Positions 41,389 through 49,686 of a stretch of DNA of 64,000 bases are shown piece by piece. Both the position numbers and the translations under genes were made by a program. Source of the stretch: Thermohalobaculum sp039822785 (lineage in GTDB: Bacteria > Pseudomonadota > Alphaproteobacteria > Rhodobacterales > Rhodobacteraceae); the NCBI GenBank assembly GCA_039822785.1, contig JBCBMO010000001.1, forward strand, positions 62,001 through 126,000. Direction: 5' to 3'. The stretch's first letter is position 1; each line of letters starts with the position of its first letter. The notes under the pieces were generated by a model that saw only the letters and a program-made list of their open reading frames with translations, was not told where the DNA came from and ran no database searches.

Positions 41389-43092
41389 ATGGCCGATCTC
41401 ATCCTGCACGGTGGCCGCATCACCACCTTCGACCCCGCCAAGCCCGAGGTCAGCGCCATCGCCATCTCGGCTGGGCAGATCACGGCGACCGGCACGGATG
41501 CGGAGATCATGGCGGGCGCGAAGGATGCGGCGGTCATCGACCTCAAGGGCCGCCGGGTGATCCCCGGGCTCATCGACAGCCACACGCATATCATCCGCCA
41601 GGGCAACAATTTCGCGATGGAGCTGCGCTGGGACCATGTGCCCTCGCTCGCCGATGGCCTCGCGATGCTGAAGGCACAGGCGCAGCGCACCCCGGCGGGG
41701 CAGTGGATCCGGGTGGTCGGCGGCTGGTCGGCCGATCAGTTCGCCGAGAAGCGCCTGCCGACCCTCGACGAGATCAACGCCGTCTCGCCCGATGTGCCGG
41801 TCTATGTGCTGCACCTCTACGACCGCGCCTGGCTCAACAAGGCAGCACTGCGCGCGCTCGGCATCGACAGCCACTTCTACGAGCCCTTCGTCTCCGGCCG
41901 GTTGGAGCGGGATGACGATGGCAACCCCACGGGCCTGGCGCTGGCGCGGCCGAACGCGCAGCCGCTCTATGCGCTGCTCGACATGGCGCCCAAGCTCGAC
42001 GTCGAGCAGCAGATCCTCTCCACCAAGCACTACTTTCGCGCGCTGAACGGCCTCGGCCTCACCTCGGCGCTCGACTGTGCGGGGGGCTTCCTGAACTACC
42101 CAGACGACTATGGCGTCATCACCGAGCTCAACCGGCGCGGCGAGCAGACGGTGCGCATCGGCTATCAGCTCTTTGCGCAGCGCCCGCTGTTCGAGCTCGA
42201 CGACTTCAAGCGCTGGCATGACATCGTCAAACCCGACCAGGGCGACGATTTCCTGAAATGCGTGGGCGCGGGCGAGATGCTGGTCGCATCGGCCTACGAT
42301 TTCGAGGATTTCTCATATCCCCGCCCGACCCTGCCGAAGCGGATGGAGGGAGACTTGCGCCCTGTCCTGGAGTTCCTGCTGGAGAACCGCTGGCCGATCC
42401 GCTTCCACTGCACCTATGAGGAAAGCGCCCACCGCCTGTTGAGCGTCCTCGAGGAGGTCGGCCGCGACAAGGGGCTGGAAGACCTCAATTGGATCTTCGA
42501 TCACGGCGAGACGGCGTCCGAGAGCACCATGGAATGGGTTGCGCGGCTGGGCGGCGGCATCTCGTACCAGAACCGCATCGCCTTCCAGGCCACGGCCTAT
42601 CGCGATCGCTACGGCGAGGCGGCGCTGCGCGAGGTTATGCCCGTGCGCAAAATGATGGCCTCCGGCGTGCCGCTGGCGGCGGGCACCGACGCGACCAGAG
42701 TGTCGTCGTATAACCCTTGGCTTGCGATCCACTGGGCGGTCTCGGGCAAGGGGCGCGGCGGCGACGTGATCTGGGCCTCTGGCAATCGCCTGAGCCGCGA
42801 GGAGGCGCTGCACCATTGGACCGCCGCCGGCGCCTGGTTCAGCCGCGAGCAGGGCAAGAAGGGGCAGATCATGCCCGGCCAGTTCGCCGATCTCGCCGTG
42901 CTCGACCGCGACTACTTCACCGTGGCCGAGGAGGAGATCACCGAGATCTCGGCGGATCTGACCCTGACGGGCGGTCGGATCGTCCACGCCAAGGGCGATT
43001 TCGCCGAACACGCGCCGGCCCCGCTGGCCGAACTGCCCGACTGGTCCCCGGTGCCGGTCTTCGGGGCCCCCGGTGCCCCGGCGCTGGCGTGA
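41389..43092 (+). CDS. YtcJ-like amidohydrolase, cytoplasmic paralogue
   Basis: A 567-residue amidohydrolase similar over its full length to the gene before it but without a signal peptide. The metal motif is DSHTH (H65, H67), the late block GTDATRVSSYNPWLAIHWAV. The carboxylated-lysine region and the WIFDHGETAS segment match the paralogue's WFIDHVETFS. The two enzymes may act on the same compound class on opposite sides of the membrane. An AACGAAGGAG site precedes the ATG. Confidence 0.9.
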   Translation: MADLILHGGRITTFDPAKPEVSAIAISAGQITATGTDAEIMAGAKDAAVIDLKGRRVIPGLIDSHTHIIRQGNNFAMELRWDHVPSLADGLAMLKAQAQRTPAGQWIRVVGGWSADQFAEKRLPTLDEINAVSPDVPVYVLHLYDRAWLNKAALRALGIDSHFYEPFVSGRLERDDDGNPTGLALARPNAQPLYALLDMAPKLDVEQQILSTKHYFRALNGLGLTSALDCAGGFLNYPDDYGVITELNRRGEQTVRIGYQLFAQRPLFELDDFKRWHDIVKPDQGDDFLKCVGAGEMLVASAYDFEDFSYPRPTLPKRMEGDLRPVLEFLLENRWPIRFHCTYEESAHRLLSVLEEVGRDKGLEDLNWIFDHGETASESTMEWVARLGGGISYQNRIAFQATAYRDRYGEAALREVMPVRKMMASGVPLAAGTDATRVSSYNPWLAIHWAVSGKGRGGDVIWASGNRLSREEALHHWTAAGAWFSREQGKKGQIMPGQFADLAVLDRDYFTVAEEEITEISADLTLTGGRIVHAKGDFAEHAPAPLAELPDWSPVPVFGAPGAPALA

Positions 43093-43106
43093 GAAAGGAG
43101 ACGACC

Positions 43107-43940
43107 ATGCTCATCCGAACGATCCTGGCGGCCGGCCTCGCGCTGGCGCCGCTCGCGACCACCGCAGCCTCGGAACTGATCTTCGAGGGCCGCGTCGAGG
43201 CGCGCCATCAGGCCGCCGTCTCCCCCGGCGTCTCCGGCGTCGTGACCGCCGTGCTGTTCGAGGGCGGCGAGCGGGTCGAGGCCGGCGCGCCGCTCTTTCG
43301 CATCGACGCGCTTTCGCTGGCCGCCGATGTGGCGGAGGCGGAAGCAGCCCTCGCCGCCGCGCGGGCCGATCAACTCCTCGCCGAGCAGGAGGCCGCCCGC
43401 GCCAAGGCCCTGACCGAGCGCGGCGTGGCTTCCGACGAGCGGCTGGAGACGGCCACCGCCCGGCTCAAGGGGGCCGAGGCCGCCCGTGCCGCAAGCGAGG
43501 CCGCCCTCGAACGCGCCCGCATCGACCTTGGCCGCGCCACCGTCCGCACCCCGCTGGCCGGGGTCGTCGGCCGTCCGCTGGTGCCCCTCGGCGCCTTCGT
43601 GGAGGCCGAGGCCGCGCCCCCCATGGCCACGGTGACCCAACTCGACGAGGTCTTCGTCGCCTATGCCGTGCCCTATGCCACCCGGCTGAAGACACTGTCC
43701 GAGACCGGCGCCGCGAGCCTGGAGGCGCTGTTCGACGCCATCACCCTCAGCCTGGAGCTGCCGGGCGGTGTGATCTACCCGCAAACGGTCTCCCCGGCGT
43801 TTGCCGATGCCACGGTCGATCCGGGCAGCGAGACCATCACCATCTGGGCCGTCTTCCCCAATCCAGATGGGCTGCTAAGGCCGGGAATGCCGGTCACTGT
43901 CCGCTCCGCCATCGCGGCCGAGGCGATGAAAGGGAACTGA
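43107..43940 (+). CDS. RND efflux-type periplasmic adaptor (HlyD family), pump not adjacent
   Basis: A 277-residue HlyD/AcrA-like membrane fusion protein: signal peptide MLIRTILAAGLALAPLATTA, beta-barrel and lipoyl half (RVEARHQAAVSPGVSGVVTAV), a coiled-coil hairpin (about 65-135), the second lipoyl half (ARIDLGRATVRTPLAGVVG) and a final barrel. There is no lipobox cysteine. It is shorter than typical adaptors (about 360). The usual RND pump gene does not follow; a GNAT protein and an MFS exporter come next. It starts 14 bases after the amidohydrolase stop with GAAAGGAG. Confidence 0.85.
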   Translation: MLIRTILAAGLALAPLATTAASELIFEGRVEARHQAAVSPGVSGVVTAVLFEGGERVEAGAPLFRIDALSLAADVAEAEAALAAARADQLLAEQEAARAKALTERGVASDERLETATARLKGAEAARAASEAALERARIDLGRATVRTPLAGVVGRPLVPLGAFVEAEAAPPMATVTQLDEVFVAYAVPYATRLKTLSETGAASLEALFDAITLSLELPGGVIYPQTVSPAFADATVDPGSETITIWAVFPNPDGLLRPGMPVTVRSAIAAEAMKGN

Positions 43941-43941
43941 C

Positions 43942-44235
43942 ATGGCCGAGATCACCATCACCCGCCACATCGAAGGCTCGAAGGGCCGCTACGTCGCGAA
44001 GGTCGAGGGGCATGCGGGGCAGGGCGAGCTTACGTACTCCATCACCTCGCCCACCATGATCATCGCCGATCACACCGGCGTCGACGACAGCCTGCGGGGG
44101 CAGGGGGTGGCGCTGGCCCTCGCCACCCGTCTGGTCGAGGACGCCCTGGCCGAAGGTGTGAAGATCGTCCCGCTCTGTCCTTATGTGAACGCCGAGCGGC
44201 GCAAGCACCCCGAATGGGCGGAGGCGTTCCAGTGA
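43942..44235 (+). CDS. NATD1-like GNAT acetyltransferase
   Basis: A 97-residue minimal GNAT of the YjdJ/NATD1 group. The acetyl-CoA loop is RGQGVALALATRLVE, followed by KIVPLCPYV. The N-terminal strand AEITITRHIEGSKGRYVAKV and MIIADHTGVDDSLRG are typical. It starts one base after the adaptor stop and overlaps the MFS start. Targets are unknown. Confidence 0.88.
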   Translation: MAEITITRHIEGSKGRYVAKVEGHAGQGELTYSITSPTMIIADHTGVDDSLRGQGVALALATRLVEDALAEGVKIVPLCPYVNAERRKHPEWAEAFQ

Positions 44236-45842
44236 GCGCGCCTGCGAGCAACACCGCCGGCGCCGCCCCCGGCACGACACCCGGTCCCTTCGCCCCGCTT
44301 GCGCACCCGGTCTTCGCGGCGCTGTGGATCGCCACGGTCGCCTCCAACACCGGCACCTGGATGAACGACGTCGGCGCGGGCTGGCTGATGACGGAGCTCG
44401 CACCGGGGCCTGCCATGGTCGCGCTGGTGCAGGCGGCGACGACGCTGCCGGTGTTCCTTTTCGCGCTGCCCGCCGGGGCCCTGGCCGATATCGTCGACCG
44501 GCGCCGCCTGCTGCTGGTGGTCAACACTGCGATGGCGGTGGTCGCCCTCACCATGACCCTGTTGGTGGCGGCGGGGGCGATGACGGCATCGCTGCTCCTG
44601 CTCTTTACCTTCCTGCTTGGCGCGGGTGCTGCCTTCATGGCGCCCGCCTGGCAGGCGATCGTGCCCGGCCTCGTGCCCCGTGCCGAACTTCCCTCCGCCG
44701 TGGCGCTCAACAGCGTGGGCATCAACGTGAGCCGCGCCATCGGGCCGGCGCTGGCGGGGCTGCTGATCGCGGCGGTTGGCCTTTGGTCGCCCTTTGCTCT
44801 CAATGCGGCCAGCTTTATTGGCATCCTCGCCGTGCTGTGGTTCTGGAAGGGCGAGACGCGCCTCGCGAGCACGACGCCGGCAGAGAGCCTGCTGCCCGCC
44901 ATGCTGGCCGGTCTGCGCTATGCCCGCCACAGCGACGGGCTGAAGCGCGTGATCCTGCGCGCCGTCGCCTTCTTCGCCTTCGCCTCTGCCTATTGGGCGC
45001 TGCTGCCGCTCATCGCCCGCGACGTGCTGGACGGGGGCGCGGCGCTCTACGGCCTGCTGCTGGGGGCGGTGGGCGGCGGGGCGGTGACGGGGGCGCTCGC
45101 ACTGCCCTGGCTAAAGGCGCGCCTGGCGCCGGACCGGTTGGTTCTTACGGGCAGCCTCGGCACCGCGCTGTCCATGGCGGTCATGGCAGGCGTCACCCAC
45201 CCTGCCGCGGCGGCGGTCGCGGCGCTGCTGGCGGGGGCAAGCTGGATTGCGGTTCTGTCGTCCTTCCAGGTCGCGGCCCAAACGGCGCTGCCGAACTGGG
45301 TCCGTGCGCGGGGCCTGTCGCTGTTCCTGACGGCCTTCTTCGGCGCCATGGCCGGGGGCTCTCTGGCCTGGGGACTGCTGGCGGAGGCGATTGGCATCGC
45401 GGGCACCCTGCTGGTCGCCGCGGGCGGACTGGCCGCGGCGGCCTTCCTGGTGCTCGGCGTGGCACTACCCCGCGGCGACGGGACGGCCCAGGCGGCCAGC
45501 CTGCACTGGCCGGCCCCGCCCAGCCTGCCGACGGCGGAGGTGGGCGATGGCCCCGTCCTGGTCACGCTCGACTACCGCGTGCCCCCGGCGAACGTTGCGG
45601 CTTTCCAGGCCTTGATGGCCCAGCTGCGGGCCGCGCGCCTGCGCGACGGTGGCTACGGCTGGCATCTGTTCCGGGTGGCGGAGGAGGAGGGCATCTTCCG
45701 CGAGACCTTCATGCTCCCCTCCTGGGCCGATCACCTGCGCCAGCACGACCGGGTGACCGAGGCGGAGCGGGCTCTGCAAGCCGAGATCGCCGCCCTGACC
45801 GAAGAGGGCACCACCACCGTCCGCCATCACATCGCGGTCTGA
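44232..45842 (+). CDS. MFS transporter (EntS/DUF894-like) with C-terminal ABM-like domain
   Basis: A 536-residue protein. Residues about 20-415 form twelve transmembrane helices of the MFS_3/EntS type, including WMNDVGAGWLM and GINVSRAIGPALAGLL. After a linker comes a C-terminal soluble domain (about 430-536: VLVTLDYRVPPANVAAFQAL, WADHLRQHDRVTEAE) resembling the antibiotic-biosynthesis-monooxygenase fold. The best start is the GTG at 44232, which overlaps the preceding stop (GTGA). It is an exporter of unknown small molecules. Confidence 0.9.
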   Translation: MSAPASNTAGAAPGTTPGPFAPLAHPVFAALWIATVASNTGTWMNDVGAGWLMTELAPGPAMVALVQAATTLPVFLFALPAGALADIVDRRRLLLVVNTAMAVVALTMTLLVAAGAMTASLLLLFTFLLGAGAAFMAPAWQAIVPGLVPRAELPSAVALNSVGINVSRAIGPALAGLLIAAVGLWSPFALNAASFIGILAVLWFWKGETRLASTTPAESLLPAMLAGLRYARHSDGLKRVILRAVAFFAFASAYWALLPLIARDVLDGGAALYGLLLGAVGGGAVTGALALPWLKARLAPDRLVLTGSLGTALSMAVMAGVTHPAAAAVAALLAGASWIAVLSSFQVAAQTALPNWVRARGLSLFLTAFFGAMAGGSLAWGLLAEAIGIAGTLLVAAGGLAAAAFLVLGVALPRGDGTAQAASLHWPAPPSLPTAEVGDGPVLVTLDYRVPPANVAAFQALMAQLRAARLRDGGYGWHLFRVAEEEGIFRETFMLPSWADHLRQHDRVTEAERALQAEIAALTEEGTTTVRHHIAV

Positions 45843-46335
45843 GGACAGGCGCCCACCCGCCAGCGCCGAGGCCCCCCGACCACGTGCTCCCTGGCCGCTC
45901 TTCACGGGGCGGTCGGGGACCGAAGGTGGCGGCTTGCGGTCTTGCGCGCCGCAGCGCGGGCGGCGTCGCTCAGCCGACACCGCCGATGGATGCCCGTGCC
46001 CGTCTTGATGGATGCCGGTGCCCGTGCCCGCCCTGCGTCAGTGTTCACCTACCTTCGTGACCGGAGCGTCAACAGAACCGGGCCGACGGTGTCGGTGTTG
46101 AAACCGGTGGCAATGACAGACGGCCGTGGCCGGCATTCATGGCGTGCTAAGGCTTCACACTGCCAAACTGTCGCGGGTGGGCACGGGCATTGGTCCTCGA
46201 GGATCAAACCGGACCCCGTCAGACCGGGGCCGATCGGGTCTGGCGATGAGCCGGGCTCAGCCAAGGGCGCCCGGTGAAGCGGGCAGAGGGGCAGGCGGGC
46301 CGGGGTAGCGGTCTCGTGGCCCGGGCGGCTGGCCG
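45843..46335. other. 493-base gene-free convergent region with an imperfect tandem repeat
   Basis: Between the convergent MFS and AsmA genes I see no credible gene. It contains a 19-base direct repeat, GATGGATGCC[C/G]GTGCCCGT, at 45985-46003 and 46007-46025 with 18 of 19 identical. There is also a 10-base palindrome TCCTCGAGGA (46194-46203) and a short hairpin CGGTC-GGG-GACCG at 45910-45922 that may serve as terminator. Frames in the region give low-complexity Arg/Pro-rich products only. Confidence 0.5.
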
Positions 46336-48336
46336 TCAGTCGCCGAAGAGGCCCCGCAGGCCGCGCTCGACGCGATCCGTGGCACCGCCGCCGCCCTCGC
46401 TCTCGCCGCCCCCGCTCTCGCCCCCGCTCACGCCGCCGCCGAGAACGCCGCCCAGCGCGCGGCCCACGCCGCTGCCGACCGTGCCGCCCACGCCTGCGCC
46501 GATCTCGCCGACCGTCTCGAGGGCGCCGACGGGCGCGGAGACGATGCTGCCGATCGCCCCGGTCAGGTCTGGCGCGATGCTGGGGTTGCTCCAGCTCCCC
46601 GTCACGTCGATGGCAAAGACGCGGATGCCAACGCCGCCCGCCTCGCCCGGCAGACCGGCCATGGCCTTGGGCTGAAAGCGCAGCGCCAGGGTTTCCCGGC
46701 CGAGGTCGACCGTACCGCCGCCGTCCACCTGGATCGTCGGGCCCACGAAGCGGATGTCGCGGGTCTCCAGCACCCCGTCGGTGATCGTGTAGCTGGTGGA
46801 GAGCAGGCTGAAGGGCGTGCTGTCCCCGCCGCCCGACTGGCCCCGCGCGATCACCGGCAGGTTCACGCCGATGAGCGACCCGTCGGTGATCTTGAGGGAG
46901 CCCTTACCCTGAAGGCTGCCCATCAGGGCCTGCGTGGTCTGGCCGCTGCCCGAGGCCTCCAAGTCGAGGGTGCCGATACCGCTCAGGATATCGCTCCCCG
47001 CCAGGAAACGAACCGCCGGGCGGATCTGCGCCGCCGCGAGGTCCAGGTCCAGATCCACCGCCGCGCCGTCAGCGCCGAGGTCGGCGATCGCCATGGTCCC
47101 CGTCAGGCCACCGCCACCCATGCCGAGCTGATCGATGGCCAGATCCGCCCGCCCGTCTTGAACGGTCAGGGCGATCGCGGCGTCGGTCAGGCTAAAACCC
47201 TCCTCCAGCACGATCTCGGCGGCCGTGAGCGCGATCTCCGCATCGGCCGCGCGCAGCGCCGAGACATCCAGGGTGTCGCTGTCCGCTTCACCCGCCCCGC
47301 CGCCGCCCTGCCGGCCGGCGACGATCTCGGTGGAGAGATCCAGCATGCCGGTGGAGAGATCGGCTTCGATCATCGGCCGCGCCTCGCCCGGCGTGACGGA
47401 GAGGCTCCCCTCGACCCGCCGTTCGCCGAGCGCGATGGTCGCCTCCTCCAGCGCCACCGCGCCGCCCTCGGCTATCGAGAGTTGCCCAGCGACGGATGCT
47501 GCCTCGGGCAGCGACCCGGGCGCCAAGGCCTGCCCACCCAGCGCCGCGAGGCGCGTAAGGACCGAGGTTTCGATCCGCGCAGCGCCGGTGAGGCTCGATA
47601 CCGCAAGGTCGATGGCCCCCTCGTAGCTCAGCGCGAGAAACCCTTCGCCCTCCAGCGAGATCTTGGCATCGAAGCGCTGCGTCTCCGCCCAGCCGGGCCC
47701 GCCGGTTGCCGCGAGGCTGAGCGAGAGCTGTTCGCCGGCATAGGTCGCGGCCCCCTCCGCCGTCACGCTCAGCGCCTCGGGTGCGGCATCCAGGGAGAGG
47801 GTCAGGTCGATCCCCTCCGCGCCATAGGCCGCGCCGGTGGTGGCATCGCTGTAGAAGACGGTGGCATTGGTGATCGCGGCCTCGGGCAGGGCGATACGGC
47901 TGGTCAGCGCCCCGCTGTCCCCGCCGCCGCCACCGCTATCGGCGCCCTTGGGCTCGCCGAACTGCCAGTTGGGCGTGCCATCCGATGCGACCTCGAGCGC
48001 GATGACCGCATCGGCGATCCGGATCTCGGTCAGCGCGATGTCGCCGGACAGCAGCGGCAGGATCTCGACGCCGATAGCGACCTCCGCCGCCTCGATCATC
48101 GCAGGGCGTGCCGCGCCGGGGGCGTTCGCCAAGGTGACCCCCTCGGCCCGCAGACCCAGCACTGGCCAGAAGCTCGGCTCGACGGTGCCGAGGCTCGCCG
48201 TGCGCCCGGTCGCCGCCTCGATCTGGTTCGTCGCGACCGCCACGATGCGGTCGGTGGGGATCAGGAACAGCGCCGCCACCGCGCCGACCACCAACAGGAC
48301 GACGAGCGCCCCGACGATCTTGAGAAACCGCTTCAT
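46336..48336 (-). CDS. AsmA-family protein
   Basis: A 666-residue AsmA-like protein: one N-terminal membrane anchor (MKRFLKIVGALVVLLVVGAVAALFLIP), then long repeated beta-strand regions, and the AsmA C-terminal block near residues 470-585 (LDLEASGSGQTTQALMGSLQGKGSLKITDGSLIGVNL, in pieces, then RFVGPTIQVDGGGTVDL). The last 70 residues are Gly/Ser-rich. AsmA proteins are inner-membrane anchored, span the periplasm and are linked to phospholipid transport and outer-membrane assembly. It follows the TetR gene by 97 bases on the same strand. Confidence 0.9.
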   Translation of the reverse strand: MKRFLKIVGALVVLLVVGAVAALFLIPTDRIVAVATNQIEAATGRTASLGTVEPSFWPVLGLRAEGVTLANAPGAARPAMIEAAEVAIGVEILPLLSGDIALTEIRIADAVIALEVASDGTPNWQFGEPKGADSGGGGGDSGALTSRIALPEAAITNATVFYSDATTGAAYGAEGIDLTLSLDAAPEALSVTAEGAATYAGEQLSLSLAATGGPGWAETQRFDAKISLEGEGFLALSYEGAIDLAVSSLTGAARIETSVLTRLAALGGQALAPGSLPEAASVAGQLSIAEGGAVALEEATIALGERRVEGSLSVTPGEARPMIEADLSTGMLDLSTEIVAGRQGGGGAGEADSDTLDVSALRAADAEIALTAAEIVLEEGFSLTDAAIALTVQDGRADLAIDQLGMGGGGLTGTMAIADLGADGAAVDLDLDLAAAQIRPAVRFLAGSDILSGIGTLDLEASGSGQTTQALMGSLQGKGSLKITDGSLIGVNLPVIARGQSGGGDSTPFSLLSTSYTITDGVLETRDIRFVGPTIQVDGGGTVDLGRETLALRFQPKAMAGLPGEAGGVGIRVFAIDVTGSWSNPSIAPDLTGAIGSIVSAPVGALETVGEIGAGVGGTVGSGVGRALGGVLGGGVSGGESGGGESEGGGGATDRVERGLRGLFGD

Positions 48337-48433
48337 CCCGCCGCCTCCGCTCTCTGGCCTTCTGGCCACGATGGCGCCGATGGTACGCTAGTCCGTCTCG
48401 ATGGGCGACCGTCCTTGGGCGCCCAAGGCCGCG

Positions 48434-49039
48434 TCAGGGGGTATCGCCGGGCAGGCCGTAGACCTTGAGGAAGACATCGACGGTGCTCTCCACGATCTCG
48501 CCCATGGCATTGGCGCCGATGGTCTCGCCGGAGAAGACCGAGGGCCAGAAGGCCTGGCTTTTGATCAGGGCCAGGAACTGATCGGCGGCCCGGGCGGCGT
48601 CCGGCGCATGGATCGCCCCATCCGCATGGGCCGCCGCGACGAATTCCTGAAACACGGCAATACGTTCCAGCTTGCGGTTCATCTGCTCCGCCAGCGCGGG
48701 GCTGCGGATCGTCTCCGCCAGCACCATCCGCACGAGCTTCATGAACTCCGCCGAGGTGATCAGCCGCCCCTCCGCCCAGCCCAGGGCGCGGAGCTGATCC
48801 CGGATCGGCTGGCCCGGCGCATAGGTGATGGTGAAGGCCTCGTTGCACTGGGCCGCGAGCAGGTCGAGGATCGCGCGGAACAGCGCCTCCTTGCTCTCAA
48901 AGTGGTTGTAGACGGTGCGTTTCGAGACGCTGGCGCGCGCGGCCACGCGATCCATGCTCGCGCCCGCGAAGCCGAGTTCCTGAAACTCCGCCACCGCCGC
49001 CGCGACGATCAGATCGTGTTTCGCCGCTTGCAGGCTCAT
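48434..49039 (-). CDS. TetR/AcrR-family transcriptional regulator
   Basis: A 201-residue TetR regulator. The helix-turn-helix reads ASMDRVAARASVSKRTVYNHFESKEALF, followed by an all-alpha ligand domain with the C-terminal extension of the AcrR type (LAEQMNRKLERIAVFQEFV). ATG at 49051 (MGRG) would add four residues. It is divergent from the molybdenum hydroxylase genes, with a palindrome in the promoter region, so it is likely their repressor. Confidence 0.9.
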   Translation of the reverse strand: MSLQAAKHDLIVAAAVAEFQELGFAGASMDRVAARASVSKRTVYNHFESKEALFRAILDLLAAQCNEAFTITYAPGQPIRDQLRALGWAEGRLITSAEFMKLVRMVLAETIRSPALAEQMNRKLERIAVFQEFVAAAHADGAIHAPDAARAADQFLALIKSQAFWPSVFSGETIGANAMGEIVESTVDVFLKVYGLPGDTP

Positions 49040-49124
49040 GCCCCTCCCCACGCGATACGCGCCAGTTCCCTAAACATTGGGGGTTGATGAGTAAACCAGA
49101 GCCTCTACATAGTCGCGCAAAGGA

Positions 49125-49147
49125 GTAAACTGAACCGTGTAGTTTAC
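49125..49147. promoter_or_regulatory. palindromic operator for the TetR regulator
   Basis: GTAAACT (49125-49131) and AGTTTAC (49141-49147) are a perfect 7-base dyad with a 9-base spacer. An extra half-site GAGTAAAC lies at 49089-49096. The location between divergent TetR and hydroxylase genes, in an AT-richer stretch, is typical for TetR operators. Confidence 0.7.
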
Positions 49148-49209
49148 ACAAAAATGACACCCAGACGCCACGCCTGACGACCTGGGCGGGGCAGTACGAG
49201 GAGATCACA

Positions 49210-49683
49210 ATGGCAATTACACTGACGGTCAATGGCGCGTCTCGGACGGTCGAGTCCGCGCCCGATACCCCGCTTCTCTGGGTCCTGCGCGATGAACTTG
49301 GCCTGACGGGCACCAAGTTCGGCTGCGGCGTGGCCTCCTGCGGTGCCTGCACGGTCCATCTCGACGGTGTGCCCACCCGCTCCTGCGTCCTGCCGGTGGA
49401 GGCTGTCGGCGAGGCTGAGATTACCACCATCGAGGCCGCGGCGAGCCCCAGCGCGAGCCCGACCGCCCAGGCGGTCCAGGCCGCATGGCGCGATCTCGAC
49501 GTCGTTCAGTGCGGCTATTGCCAGTCCGGCCAGATCATGGCGGCCATCGGCCTGCTCGAAGAGACGCCGCGTCCGACCGACGCCGACATCGACGCGGCCA
49601 TGGCCGGCAATGCCTGCCGCTGCGCCACGTACGTCCGTATCCGTGCCGCCGTGCACCGCGCCGCCGACACGATGGAGGGCTGA
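49210..49683 (+). CDS. [2Fe-2S] subunit of a xanthine oxidase-family hydroxylase (IorA-like)
   Basis: A 157-residue electron-transfer subunit. The plant-type cluster is held by C39, C44 and C47 (FGCGVASCGACTV) and C59 (RSCVLP). The second cluster is held by C101 and C104 (QCGYCQSGQIM) and C136 and C138 (ACRCA). It passes electrons from the molybdopterin subunit encoded next. An ACGAGGAGATCACA site precedes the ATG. Confidence 0.95.
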   Translation: MAITLTVNGASRTVESAPDTPLLWVLRDELGLTGTKFGCGVASCGACTVHLDGVPTRSCVLPVEAVGEAEITTIEAAASPSASPTAQAVQAAWRDLDVVQCGYCQSGQIMAAIGLLEETPRPTDADIDAAMAGNACRCATYVRIRAAVHRAADTMEG

Positions 49684-49686
49684 TCC

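Noticed and set aside
46194..46203. TCCTCGAGGA palindrome as an operator
   Set aside because: It is in a convergent region with no divergent promoter or regulator gene nearby, and a 10-base palindrome is expected by chance.
46336..48369. Start of the AsmA-family gene at 48369 instead of 48336
   Set aside because: The extra eleven residues are low-complexity and precede the membrane anchor; the ATG at 48336 starts directly at MKRFLK.
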